The notes under the pieces are model-generated. The model did no database searches. It was not told the DNA's origin and saw only the letters and a program-made list of their open reading frames with translations. A stretch of 64,000 nt of DNA. Origin: Panax quinquefolius. Lineage: Eukaryota; Streptophyta; Magnoliopsida; Apiales; Araliaceae. How positions within the stretch are numbered: the stretch's first letter is position 1; every line of letters starts with the position of its first letter. Positions 1 to 11,394 of this stretch are shown here, in pieces. The position numbers were made by a program, and so were the translations under genes. The stretch covers positions 17,181,258 through 17,245,257 of the forward strand of contig CM035169.1 in NCBI GenBank assembly GCA_020205615.1. The letters are read 5' to 3'.

Positions 1-1326
1 TTCTTTCCGACCCCCGCTCCTTAGAATCGGCGGGGTGATGTGCCTCTTCGATCTTTGAGGAGTAGGGCTTGATCTTCTTCTTTCTCGAGTTCGGCCCAGA
101 CTCTCGTCTGAATGAACAGGCTCTTTCCCACTCCGGTGTCCTTCTTTCTTGGATGATCATAATCGAGCTCTTCGTCCTCTCAACTCGCCGCCATCCGGGC
201 CATCTCGCTTCATATATCCTATCGCCGCTTCATGAGTACTTCCATAGCTCTATCCGCTTCATCCGCCATCTTAGCCATCGTGAAGCTTTTTCGTCTTAAT
301 CATCTCTAGACGAGTTCTAGGCGAGGTGCCTTCTACTCGTTTCCGACCATGGCCAGACGCTTTCTCCGTCGGGAAGACTAGCCTACGTTTAGCCTTGCCC
401 ACCGCTTTCGGCCAAAAATCTTCATGTGATCGTTTGAATGCCGTGTCTTTGGCATAAACACTTATCACGGTCCTAAACGATCTTCGATGAGACACTCGTG
501 GTCTGCCGATTCACCGGCGACCATCTACCGCCTTCTTCATGTGCGGCGTTCTACTTTTACCATAAATCTCGACGTAGAACAAACACCGTCTCGTGATTGA
601 AAAATACTCGGACACTACTAGAACTCACCCTCCTTCTAATACCAATGTTAACGCCAAGATCTTTCTCCACGTCCCGATCACAAGACGCGTCTCGATATCC
701 CGCATAGCCAACAAGTCAACACTAAAAGCTTGGCGATTACCCCGTCCGTCGGGATAGTTCCGGCGTGAGAGTCGATGTCGGCGATCAAGGTCAACAATGG
801 AGAAAAATAATGTCTAATGTCCGAGAGAGAATAATAATATGAATGTGTGTAATATTTTGATACTTACCTCTTTTGTGATCCTAGCCCCATACATACTCCA
901 ATCCTTTCCATCGTACACCCATCATCTCCTCGACACATTTTCCCCACTCCCGTCATTTTTCAAATTAGAAAGTATGTAGCCTCTACTCTCTCACCACTAC
1001 TACTCTTTTTTGCACAATCACGGTATCCGAGTCCCATCCTCATTAATGCCATGCAGAAGGTGGCAGAGACATAGTAGTCAACTATCGTTTGGCATAATGA
1101 TTCACGGCACAAAGTTGGGTTAAGTGACAATTTGTATAATGGGTCAATTCAACGACTAAGCCCAAATAATAAAATGACCCAAACGATAGGATCCAACCGA
1201 AAGGACCCGATGAAATAATCAAATAATCCTACCAAACCATTGTGACCAACCAGGACTAACAGAATACGATCCAAGGAGGAGAACCCATTAAGTCTACTTA
1301 ATAAGAAAAAGGATTATGGTACAACA
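1..1326 (-). mobile_element. Edge of an LTR retrotransposon (5' LTR plus start of internal region), minus strand
   Basis: Read on the minus strand, 1326 to 646 looks like a long terminal repeat: it opens with TGTTGTACC, ends in GTTAACA, and is followed directly by TTGGTATTAGAAGG, which resembles the initiator-Met tRNA primer-binding site of plant LTR elements (TGGTATCAGAGC). The internal region (645 to 1) is richer in GC than its surroundings and has only short open stretches with charged residues, such as the 74-codon frame at 495-271, which could be decayed gag; no domain was recognised. The second LTR and any integrase or RT would lie left of the window. Superfamily cannot be assigned. Confidence 0.45.
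646..1326 (-). repeat. Putative 5' LTR of the edge retrotransposon
   Basis: About 680 bp bounded by TG...CA on the minus strand, with short inverted ends (TGTT/AACA) and a primer-binding-site-like sequence immediately internal to it (645-632). The matching 3' LTR is not in the window, so the boundary at 1326 is inferred only from the terminal dinucleotide and the loss of AT-poor character beyond it. Confidence 0.45.
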
Positions 1327-1914
1327 ATGATAATTCATAAATATTTGTTATATCGATATTATTATTATTATGACATAATATATATTCACAATTTAACAAC
1401 ATATGAGTATTTTCACCCAGGTTTAACATGTATAATCATAATTATTTATATACTAAGTAGTGTAATAACTTTTCCTGATAATAATAATATATCTCAATTA
1501 TTGGTATATAAATTTATGGGTTTTCAAGGATAAATAAATATAATGCCCTGTTGCCGTACGTGATGCGAACAAGAACACCAATCGTTGGCCAGGATTCCAT
1601 TATTTATGAGGAATGATACCATGCCATGTCGTTTCATAGTGGAGTAATAAATAAAATGTTCAGTACAATAAGAATTACTCTAATAAAAAACTTGTGTATG
1701 ACTAGTAGTTGATGTCCTACCTCTAATATTGAAGGAGATATGAAAAGCATCAGCGGCCGTTCATTCCTCCAGTCGCAATCAAAACTGGTGTACTAGTATA
1801 AGTTACTACTACATTTAAGTTCATTATAACAACCAACAAATAAAAAGACAAAGTCGCCCCCCCCTCCCCTCAACAAACAAGCCAACAAACCAACCAAATC
1901 ACAACGCAGAGAAA
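1327..1914. other. AT-rich gap upstream of the KAI2-like gene
   Basis: No gene recognised. It contains short ATT/TTA runs near 1358-1375 and a C-rich tract near 1855-1870 just before the KAI2-like start codon, probably in its promoter or 5' UTR. No convincing TATA box was seen within 100 bp of the start. Confidence 0.5.
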
Positions 1915-3243
1915 ATGGGAATAGTTGAAGAAGCTCACAACGTGAAGATATTGGGATCAGGCCAACAGACCATTGTCCTAGCTCATGGATTCGGCACCGA
2001 TCAGTCTGTGTGGAAACACCTCGTGCCTCATCTCGTCGACGACCACCGGATTATTCTTTACGACAACATGGGCGCCGGAACTACAAATCCCGATTACTTT
2101 GATTTTGATCGCTACGCCACCCTCCAAGGCTATGCTTATGACGTAATTGCAATCTTAACGGAGCTGCAAGTTCAGTCTTGCATATTCGTCGGCCACTCTG
2201 TTTCTGCAATGATTGGCGCAATTGCTTCCATAAGTCGTCCTCGTCTCTTTACCAAATTGGTCATAGTCTCTGGTTCTCCCAGGTTCGTTAACAATGTGTT
2301 TGTGAGTTTTGTTTCGGAGAGAAAGGGAAGGGAGGGTAGGTCTTCATTAGATTTTCAAAAAAAAAAACAAAAAAGACTCTCTTCTCATCCCTTTCCATCC
2401 CCAAACTAAAACTCACAAACGGGTAAATTCCATTTCTAAAAGACGTTAGTTAACATTTTTGACTTTGTTGTGATTCTTTCCCATTAGAAGTTCAATCAAA
2501 TGATTAATTCAGTATGTCCTATTCTTGTTACTATGCAGTTATATCTATAAAATTTGTCCTTTCATATTTGGTTCCTAAATCATAAGTTCATAATTTATCA
2601 TCACAATTTCAATGGAACAGTTTTTTGGGGGGTCGACTATAAGTAAACTGGATATTGTTACTTGTCGAGCGTAAATTAAAATGTGAAAAAGTCAAAATAA
2701 GACTTGATACAGGGACAAATATTTATGTACTTGTTTATAATTATTGTTCGTTAGTCAGAACATTCTGGATTTAAAGAAAAAGTTTTATTTTCCTGTAGAT
2801 ACCTGAATGATGTGGATTATTTCGGTGGATTCGAGCAAGAAGACCTAGATCAACTATTCGAAGCAATGCAATCAAATTTCAAGGCATGGTGCTCTGGATT
2901 TGCACCATTGGCTGTGGGCGGTGATATGGACTCGGTGGCAGTCCAAGAGTTCAGCAGGACCTTGTTCAACATGAGACCGGACATAGCTTTGAGCGTGGCT
3001 CGAATCATATTCCAGAGTGACTTGAGACACTTATTGTGCCATGTGACCGTGCCTTGCCACATTATTCAGAGCATGAAGGACCTTGCGGTGCCTGTGGTGG
3101 TTTCCGAGTACCTCCACCAGAACCTTGGCGGAGAGTCGATTGTTGAGGTCATGTCAACGGACGGTCATTTGCCGCAATTGAGCTCACCGGAGGTTGTAGT
3201 TCCGGTGCTCCTTAGGCACATTCGTTATGATATTGCTGTGTAA
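1915..3243 (+). CDS. KAI2: KAI2/HTL-type alpha/beta hydrolase (karrikin/strigolactone-like receptor), two exons
   Basis: Exons 1915-2282 and 2799-3243 (intron 2283-2798, GT..AG, phase 2) encode 270 aa, the same length as Arabidopsis KAI2. The protein is an alpha/beta hydrolase with all catalytic residues at the family positions: Ser95 in GHSVS, Asp217 in MKDLAVP and His246 in DGHLPQL. Pocket positions F26, Y124, L142, F157, A161, F194, L218 and A219 look like the conserved KAI2 type rather than D14. KAI2 proteins perceive karrikins or an endogenous butenolide in nucleus and cytosol and act with MAX2 on SMAX1-type repressors. The N-terminal [11 protein letters not shown] supports the start. 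An open frame running past 2282 into the intron is fortuitous. It could be one of several KAI2 paralogues; ligand specificity cannot be read from the sequence. Confidence 0.93.
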
Positions 3244-3311
3244 TCTGATATCAGAATTCAGAAGAGTTCTTGTGTATTTCTCTTGCATTGTCTAAAGCTT
3301 GTGCAAGTATC

Positions 3312-3317
3312 AATAAA
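3312..3317 (+). terminator. Likely poly(A) signal AATAAA of the KAI2-like gene
   Basis: An exact AATAAA lies about 70 bp after the stop codon at 3241-3243 and is followed by T-rich sequence, a usual arrangement for a plant 3' end. Confidence 0.45.
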
Positions 3318-3648
3318 TCCATTATCTTTTCAATTTTTAGCTTTTTTTTTTTTTTTTTCCTGAAAAAATAAGACTTTTTTTAAGCTATTGCTTATTTATT
3401 ACTAGTCTTTCCCTAAATTAAGTTTTATATTCATAAATCAAAGATATTGAGAGTTAAATAGACGATCTTATAAGTGGTCATAAGCACAACACGTTCCACC
3501 TTATCTACATTGGAATGATCCAGGTGGGTTCAAAGTAGGCCTTGTGCTTCTTGCTCTTATCCAGTGACGGAATACATGATAATTTCATTTTCAAAAAAAA
3601 AAATTTATTTTATAAAATGAATTCACTTTTTAACTATAATAGTATTAA

Positions 3649-3927
3649 GGGGTTGTTTGTTAGACGATTTTAGATGATTTGGGTTGAATGATTTATGATC
3701 TTCTTTTTTTTGCTGAATGAATTGTTGAATGAAGTTTTTTTTTTACAATATTAACTATTATATTAAATAAATTTACAACAATTATGAATTTTTTCAGAGA
3801 GGTAAAATAATAAAAATATGTTATTCATATGTTTCAAACATGTCAATTATTAAACAACTTTTTTCATTGAGTATTCAGTTTCATTCATATTCAGAACTAT
3901 TTCATTCAGTTTTTATCAAATAACTCC
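3649..3927. mobile_element. Tourist-like (PIF/Harbinger) MITE, copy A
   Basis: It begins GGGGTTGTTTGTTAG and ends ATCAAATAACTCC, imperfect inverted ends of the GGG..TGTTTG type, flanked by TAA on both sides (3646-3648 and 3928-3930). No coding capacity. It shares ends and interior (the run around ATTTACAACAATT, then GTAAAATAATAAAAATAT) with the element at 28799-29150, so both belong to one family. Confidence 0.65.
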
Positions 3928-3930
3928 TAA

Positions 3931-5319
3931 ATGACTTAATATTTTTTAATTTATTATCATAATATACTACTAAACTAACAATTGATCATTTTTAGGACTA
4001 TATATGAAATAAATATTTCCTTGTCAAAACTTATAAATAAAACTCTCTTTTTTACAACCGATGATTCGTTGGAGTATGCCTAGGTCTGTCAGGCCTTGAC
4101 TGTTGAACAAAATCAAGTAGACTTTGATTTTGGACTTGCAGGACAGACGGACAAGGCCAGGTTTGGCGATGGAAGAGATGATTGAGGCGTGCGAACCAGG
4201 CCCAGGCCGGTGTGGTCCAGCCCAACACTCTTTTTTGTATAAAAAACTTCATATTAAATAAAACAAGAGGGTTGTTGCTTTTTGGGTAGCCTTGAGGTGC
4301 TCAGTTTAAAATTGGGCCTAGTGGCCTTGATCTTTATTGCAGATGATCTGGATTTGTGGTGGATCTAACTTTTGTTTTGTGGGCCTGGGTCCTTTCTTCT
4401 CGTAACTCACCAGAAGTCATATGACTCATCCAAGCTAAACCACTCTTTCTTCTCACTTATTTTGTGGAGTTATAATTCACGGCTTCACGCAACATTGTGT
4501 ACAAATTTTTATATATTCATTACATATTTATTGTGACTCATCATTCACTTAAAAACTAACTTATTTAAAGTATTAAATAAACTACATAATTTTTAATGTT
4601 AAATATTAAAATTTATTAATGTATTAAATTAAAACTAATAAAATAACTACTAACTGATATAAGTAGTATGTTAATATTAAAATATAATCAACTAACTTAT
4701 TAATATTAATTAAACTAACTACTACTATATTATTATTAAAATTTAATTAACTAATTTTTAATATTTTTGTGCATTTCTAAAATTCTTACACATTGCAAGT
4801 TGAAAGAAAAAGTAAAATTTAGTTTTATTGTCGTTTCCCCCCTTCCAAAAGAACATTTTGCCCTTTCAATTTTTACTTTTAACGAAAGGATTTGTCCGTA
4901 AATTGGAGAGGAAGCATCGGATACATTGACATACTAGTATAATATAACACGTTGTGCAGTATTTATTGCATGTTTTTCATTTTCGTTTTTGTTACTGGTC
5001 AATAAAGTTTATGGGTTAAATAATTTTTTTTTAGTAACGGAGCCCTAAAAATTTACCGGTCGTAGCCTCGTAGGGGAGTAAATGCAACTAACCCAGTTCA
5101 GATTTCTTTCTTCCATCTTAAAACACTCATTTTTCCAGGCTCCAACGCTTCCTTTCCATTCTCAACTTTCAACTCGTTTTCTCCTTTATACCCCCCTTCT
5201 TCTTTCTCATCTTCAATACGTTTCCTTTCTCTCTCTAAAATTACGACGATCAAACCAATAAAAACTGCACCAAAGATCAAAACGCTGATAAATTTTACAA
5301 GAGCTTCCGATCCGTTCTC
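3931..5319. other. Intergenic, KAI2-like to SRFR1 remnant
   Basis: Very AT-rich with degenerate TTAATATTAA-like repeats at 4560-4760. No gene recognised. The last 200 bp is C/T-rich on the plus strand and would be the 5' UTR and promoter of the SRFR1 copy. Confidence 0.5.
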
Positions 5320-5682
5320 ATGGCATCAACGGTATCGGAGAGACTCGAACTCGCCAAGTTCTGCAGCTCTCGGGAGTGGTCTAAAGCCATTCGCGTTCTT
5401 GATTCTCTTCTATCTAATTCGCGCCTCATTCAAGACATCTACTCTGTACACCTAAACTTCTGATTTTTTCCTCATTTATACTTGATTCGTTGTTGTATTG
5501 ATGAATGATTGCTTCGCGTAATATTTGACTTTTAATTGTTGTGAATTGCAGTAATCGTGCCTTTTGCTATAGTCAATTGGAGCTTCACAAGCACGTGATC
5601 AAGGATTGCGATTAGGCAGTGAAGCTTGATTCTACCTTGCTCCAAGCCTACCTACTCAAAGGTGCTGCGTTTTGTAAATTGA

Positions 5683-5688
<6 letters not shown>

Positions 5689-5726
<38 letters not shown>
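5689..5726. repeat. (TA)n microsatellite
   Basis: Uninterrupted TA dinucleotides, about 19 units, just inside the second intron of the SRFR1 remnant. Confidence 0.9.
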
Positions 5727-5727
<1 letters not shown>

Positions 5728-8489
5728 CATAGTTTCTGGATTATAATCATAGGAGATAAGACTCACTGTTTTTAACTTGCTTATCAGCACCGTTCTGTTT
5801 TAAAATGTACTAGTGGTAGCGTTGCTTGCTACATTTATTGTCAACCTAGTAAAGGTCATCATAGATTGGGATAATTTTCAAATAAAGCTGCTGATCCATA
5901 ACTCGATTGTGTTTAGTAATATATTGAGTTTAAAAATTGTATGCAGAATGGAAGTTTTGATAATCTGGGTATGTCATAAAGTTGTGGCAGAAACTAGTTA
6001 TTAATTCTTTTACACATATGCGTTCCTGTAGAATTTTTGTAGTCAGCCTATGAGAAACTTAGAATAAAAGTTTTTTATTTTTTCAACTTCTTACAACATA
6101 CATGGCTGGCTATGACAATGTGACCATGAGGATGTGCTCCTCCTAATTCTACAATGTCCTAATTCTCAATTCAAAATGCTCTTATAGTTAAAAAACTAGT
6201 AAGTCATTACAAACTTAAAAATATTGTGACTCTTGATGTTGATCCGTAGTTATTTACTTACGTCATCCACTAACGAAAAGGCATCGTAAATTAAAGTTAG
6301 TGTTTGAGTGAGTTTTCTAGTGGAAACAATTAGTTTTGAATAGTCGATGGTTGATGACTCCCTTCATTCCGTCTGGTTGATTTGTGCTTGTGGAATATTT
6401 CACAAAGATTTGATTATATAACGTATGTCTTAAGCTTGCATGATGGAAAAGTTTCCACTGAATATGAGATGTTCATCACATGCCAAAACTGAGGTTTAAC
6501 CATAATCAAGCTGTCATTTGAATATATAGTTGTCTAGTGTGTAACTACGTAACTGAGACAATATAATGTTCACCTATCGGACCTTGTGGATGAATAAAGA
6601 ATATGCATTAGCCTTTCACGTTATGATACACAGGAATATAATATGCGAATAATTATATTACCAAACAACTTAATGAAAAATATTTTTAATTTATTTGTTT
6701 TTGAAAATATATTATGCAATTGCATGTGGTAAATATAGTTAAAATCGCAAAATGTTCTCATATTGACATTCAAGTTAACCACGATACAAATGCATAGAGT
6801 AACCATTGCAATTAATTATGAATAAGTTTTTTATTATAAAGTAATATTTGTGCTATCTAATTTACAAAAGAAAAGTAAAAGAAAGTTAACATAAAAGATA
6901 TGAATAAAATTTGCATAATAATTTTTTTGTTTACATTCCTCCTCCTGGATTTATTAAGACATTTTCCATTAGATACCATTTAAAAGAAATACTTAATAAC
7001 CATATTGCTAATAAACATCATATTTGAATAACTGTTCATAACGAGATGAAGCCCCCCTGAATATGTATATTTTAACCATTGCTCACTTCATATATACGAT
7101 TATTGAAATAAGAGTTCTTTAATTGTCATCTAAAAAATCTGATAAGCTTGGTTAAGATTACTTCAAACAATAACCACTTCATGTGGAAAAATATACGGTC
7201 ACAAACTAAAAAAAAAAGAAAGATTAACAAAAACAAAAAATCAAGGTAATAAACTATTTGTAAGCATATGCATAAGATAGTGACAGTCTCAAGTCATTCA
7301 CACTATGTAAGACAATTTACATAATAGAGTGTTCACTTCTTTAATTAAGTGAATCACATAACTAGGCCGCGAGAGCAACCTACCAGTTGAACTTGCTAGT
7401 TTATCAGTCCTGCATTAAGAGGTGTATTTCCCGCATCACATTATGTACACTAGTAATGCACAATAAAACAACAGTGCACCGTACAACATATGATGTGTTA
7501 GGTATAATTCTTAATGCATGATTGCTGTCCTAGTTACTTAAGCAGTAGGGTACCTTTTTCACATAACTAAAACTATCAGTTAACATAAACAATTAAAAGG
7601 TACAAACAATATATACGTAAAACAGATTGAAGGTATATGAAAGCTGTAAATTATAAATCTATAATAGAAGTACAAATTGAATGATTAATAACATGTGTTA
7701 TTTTACTTCGTCCATAACAGTGGTCAGGGTCATGTAAGAGAGGAAGCGACACAAAAGGAGAGAAGAATAACACATAAAATTAAGAAAGCTCCAAAACTGA
7801 ACCAAGTTAGCTACCAAATATTTGTGAAATTTCTCTGCCTTCATATTAAATTCAAGTTGTGAATAAAGAATTTTAATTTTTCTTCTTAAACATTAGTGTC
7901 CTTTATTGTCATCTCCTCTTACTTAAATCTACAATAAATTGAATCACTAACTGAACAGAATGCAATTCAGGGGACAAATGGATATGTAAACAACAATTTA
8001 ATTGACGATTGGTATATAAACTCATGCTCAGTAGACCTTAAAAGCTAAAAATGAAGAGAGAAACCCCCTTTTTAATACACTTATTGGGAAAATAGTAAGA
8101 AAAATCTCTTGAATAAATATAAGCACGTCAAGTGGAAGTCTCTCGTTGAGAAGCTTTGGGATTACTATATTAGGTTTTGAATGCTTGCGAAGCTAGCTTT
8201 ATTCAAGAATAAAGTTGAAAAAAGAATGATAAATCGTCTTAGAGTTTTGACCCAAAATTGTTAATTAGGCTTTCCTTTGGTGTGACATCTAAATATCGCT
8301 TATGTGACTGATTCAAATCTTAATCTAATTATCAAGTTAACAGTGTCTGGTAAGTGGTTTATGTGATTGTACTTCACATTACTTACCAGTGGAAACATTC
8401 ATGTTTTTCCGTAACTTAAAAATTCTTGGTAATTTCAAATTTGGCTTCTAACATTCTTTAATGAACTTAGTCTTTTAGTATTTGTCTAG
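5727..8489. other. Long intron of the SRFR1 remnant
   Basis: A 2.8 kb AT-rich intron between the exon ending 5661 and the exon starting 8490. Short open frames occur but none has a recognisable domain. No delimitable transposon was found. Confidence 0.5.
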
Positions 8490-9605
8490 GTCATGCATTA
8501 TCTGCATTGGGAAGGAATGAGGATGCGCTTTTGGTTTGGGAGGAAGGATATGAATATGTTGTTCGCCATTCAGTAGATTTGAAGCAATTGATAGAGCTGG
8601 AAGAGCTTTTGATAGTTGCTAAAAAGAATAAAAGTATTTCTTCTCAGAATCATGTTGTGGAGTTATGTGGATTTCCTTCATCTGAATCAGGGTCCCTTAG
8701 TTGTAGCAAATCAAGTGAAATATGTAATAACCATGATAAATTGAATGGTAAGCTTGAGTCACGCAATGAATCTAATGAGACATTGGAGATCCACAACAAG
8801 TCAAGTGAATCAAATGGTAAAGTTAAAGGGTTTAGGAAGTTTGAAGTCCAACCAACTAGAACTTATGATAGGAAAACAAATGGAAATTACGACTGTCCAA
8901 AATTGGGTGATGAGTTGGAAGTGCGTAGCAGTTTCAGTGATACATCTAAATCATGTAGTCAATCTTCTACAATTTGCAATAAATCAATTGATAAAACAGT
9001 TGATAAAATAGAGACTTTCAACAAGTTTCCGAAATTGGGTGATGGGTCTAAAGTTTGTAGCGATTTCAGTGATATATCTGAACCATGTAATCGGTCTTCT
9101 GCAATTTTCAGCAAATCAATTGATAAAACAGAGACTCGCAGTAAGTCAACTTATAAAGCTAACATCACTGAATTAAGTGATCAAGCTAAGAGGAATAAAA
9201 ATTTATCTGTTACTAGGATTTCAAAGACCAAATCAATAAATGTTGATTTTCGATTATCACGAGGAATTGCACAGGTAATAACTCCCGTTCTTGGGAAATT
9301 ATCATATGATATTTGCCTATTTGGTTGTTGCTATATATTCATTGTTGCTATGTATTCTCATTGTTGTGATTGACTATAGTCATGTAGTTTTCGTTGCCCT
9401 TTTATGATGTTGAGGATGTGAGAACTTCCCTTAAGAGTTCAATTGTAAGATTTCAGCATTTTTAGTTTTCCATATGCCTTGTAATCCCTTGATCATTGGT
9501 TTTTGGTTCCCTTAAATCATATCTTTGATGTTCTTACCGGCTTCTTCTTTGACTTTGGTTTGTTTATTGAGTGGAAAGATAGGAGAGTGGAAGGACAAAG
9601 AAGTA

Positions 9606-9880
9606 CTCCCTCCGTTCCTAAAAGATTGTCGTTTTAGAAGAAAAAATTTGTTCCAAAAAGTTTGTCGTTTACAATTTTCGAGGAGAATATATTATTTACT
9701 TTCCTATATTACCCCTACCTTCTCTCATTGTCCCAAGAAATTCTCTCCCTTGTATTAATAGTTTTCAACTTCTCATAAAGGGGTAGTGATGGAATTTCAA
9801 ACAAATTTTACTTGGTAAATGATACTTTCTTAATCCATGTGCCAAAACCTTAAACGACATTCTTTTAGGAACGGAGGTAG
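9606..9880. mobile_element. Stowaway-like MITE in the SRFR1 remnant
   Basis: Terminal inverted repeats CTCCCTCCGTTCCTAAAAG and CTTTTAGGAACGGAGGTAG, with TA dinucleotides at both outer edges (9604-9605, 9881-9882): the Stowaway (Tc1/mariner) signature. About 275 bp, no coding capacity. Outside it a roughly 30 bp sequence (GAAAGATAGGAGA...CAAAGAAGT) occurs on both sides (about 9574-9603 and 9899-9929), longer than a Stowaway target duplication. Confidence 0.8.
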
Positions 9881-9959
9881 TACCTTATATTTCATAGGGA
9901 AAGATAGGAGAATGAAAGGTCAAAGAAGTTCGCAGGGATTAGGGGTGTGTCTTTCATTC

Positions 9960-10017
9960 AGTGTTCTAAAAATCGTCAGGTGGGCTTAGGCGGCGGAAGT
10001 GTAGGGTTCCTAGGCAT
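9960..10017. mobile_element. Solo end of a hAT-like element (fragment)
   Basis: CAGTGTTCTAAAAATCG followed by GGCTTAGGCGGCGG and CCTAGGCATGG matches the terminal sequence of the hAT-like element at 29959-30657 (its right end in reverse complement is CAGTGTTCTAAAAATCCCC). No opposite end was found nearby, so this is a truncated remnant. It sits where the central SRFR1 exons should be. Confidence 0.4.
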
Positions 10018-11394
10018 GGGAAGTAAGTCACTTAAGTCTCAAAATCAATTGCAGAGTTTCTATCAGACTTCAACTTTCTCAATGACAGCTGTATTTTAAA
10101 CTGCCAACTTGGTTTCCACCTCTGATTATTATTTGTAGCCGTGCTTGAACATAATTTATGCAGTTGGCCACCCATAAAATAGGTATATCTGTATCAAGTT
10201 GTGTATCAGATTGACGTCCTGCAGAGCCATGTCACTCACCTTCAGTCTTGTCAAACCTCTTAATAGCTAGTAATGACTGAAGAACTTACTCTAAATTCAA
10301 TCTCAGAAACTTAAGGCAGTTGTTTTTCCAATTTAGATTATTAGGCCATGTGTATATTTCTGCTAAATTAATAGGCTGCGTCTTCTCATCTAGCTTATTG
10401 CTTTTTGGCTTCCACTATCTACTGTGGTTCATAAGTTTGGACTTCAAAGTTGCAACTTCTGTCGTGTAAATTTAATAAAAGCTATTTCTGTTACATAATG
10501 TCCATTTACCCAATCAGACCAAGCCTACCCAATGGTATAGCGGCAGGGAAATCTGACCTCCAGATATATACTGACATGGCGACACCTAATTCTCATACCA
10601 AGTTCATGTATCATTGATAGCCAGAATAGGCACCACCAATATTATTATGTCAAAATTAGATATGACATAGATTGATAAGAGTTGACCTTTTGACATTTAC
10701 ATTAATCTTTAAGTTACCATTACATACATATGCTTGGTTTGGAATCACAATGAGTGAAGGAAATTAAAAAGTAAAGAAAGATTGAGCCCAAGTAAATATA
10801 ATTTATTCAATACTTAATATTTCCGTTGTTTCAATTACGAGATCATTATTGACTTTTGAAAGTCAATTGGAGGAATTTGATATAACCTTGTATGTATCCA
10901 ACCATGGATTTGCAGGCTCTATGCAATGCATATTGTGGTGAAACTTATGGGTCAACTGATTTTGATGTGCTTGAAAATGTGAGAGATGCAATCTTAAGGA
11001 TGACATATTACTGGTAATTGTGTGATAATCCATTGCACTCGGATAACTTCTCCACTTCACTTTATGTTAGATTTATTTATTGAAATTATATTGAACTGCC
11101 ATGCAGGTACAATTTCATGCCTCTTTCCAGAGTCTCTGCTGCTGTTGGATTTGTAGTTTTGCTTGGATTATTTCTTGCTGCTAATATGGAGTTCACCGGG
11201 AGTATTCCACAAAATCTGCAGGTGGATTGGGAAGCCATTTTGAACTTTGATCCGAACTCCTTCACAGATTCTGTAAAAAGTTGGTTGAATCCGTCTCTCA
11301 AGATCACTACAACTGGAAAGATTATGCCGATGTAGCATTAACTTTTGAGACTACAGCATCAGTCGTAGCTGCGCTCGGCTACTATTCTGAGTGA

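Larger units (their letters stand above)
5320..11394 (+). pseudogene. SRFR1: Broken SRFR1 copy (TPR protein, suppressor of rps4-RLD1), central exons missing
   Basis: Five exon remnants of SRFR1, a TPR adaptor that dampens TIR-NBS-LRR immunity in Arabidopsis, lie in order. (1) 5320-about 5446, starting MASTVSERLELAKFCSS. (2) 5552-5661, NRAFCYSQLELHKHVIKDCD then TAG at 5613-5615 where the family has Lys, then LLQAYLLK. (3) 8490-9274, GHALSALGR... to DFRLSRGIAQ. (4) 10916-11013, ALCNAYCGE... to RMTYYW. (5) 11107-11394, YNFMPLSR... to the tail. In the last exon one base is missing around 11308-11315: the open frame ends at 11335, while the family-like tail WKDYADVALTF..GYYSE continues in another frame to TGA 11392-11394. 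Nothing matching the central TPR repeats and following region lies between 9275 and 10915. The visible donor of exon 1 also fails to join exon 2 in frame. Splice sites of exons 2 to 5 still look normal, so decay seems recent. A functional copy may exist elsewhere. Confidence 0.85.

Noticed and set aside
2283..2409. Extension of the first KAI2-like exon as a 164 aa protein
   Set aside because: The family sequence breaks off exactly at the GT at 2283 and resumes after AG at 2798, so the extension is intron.
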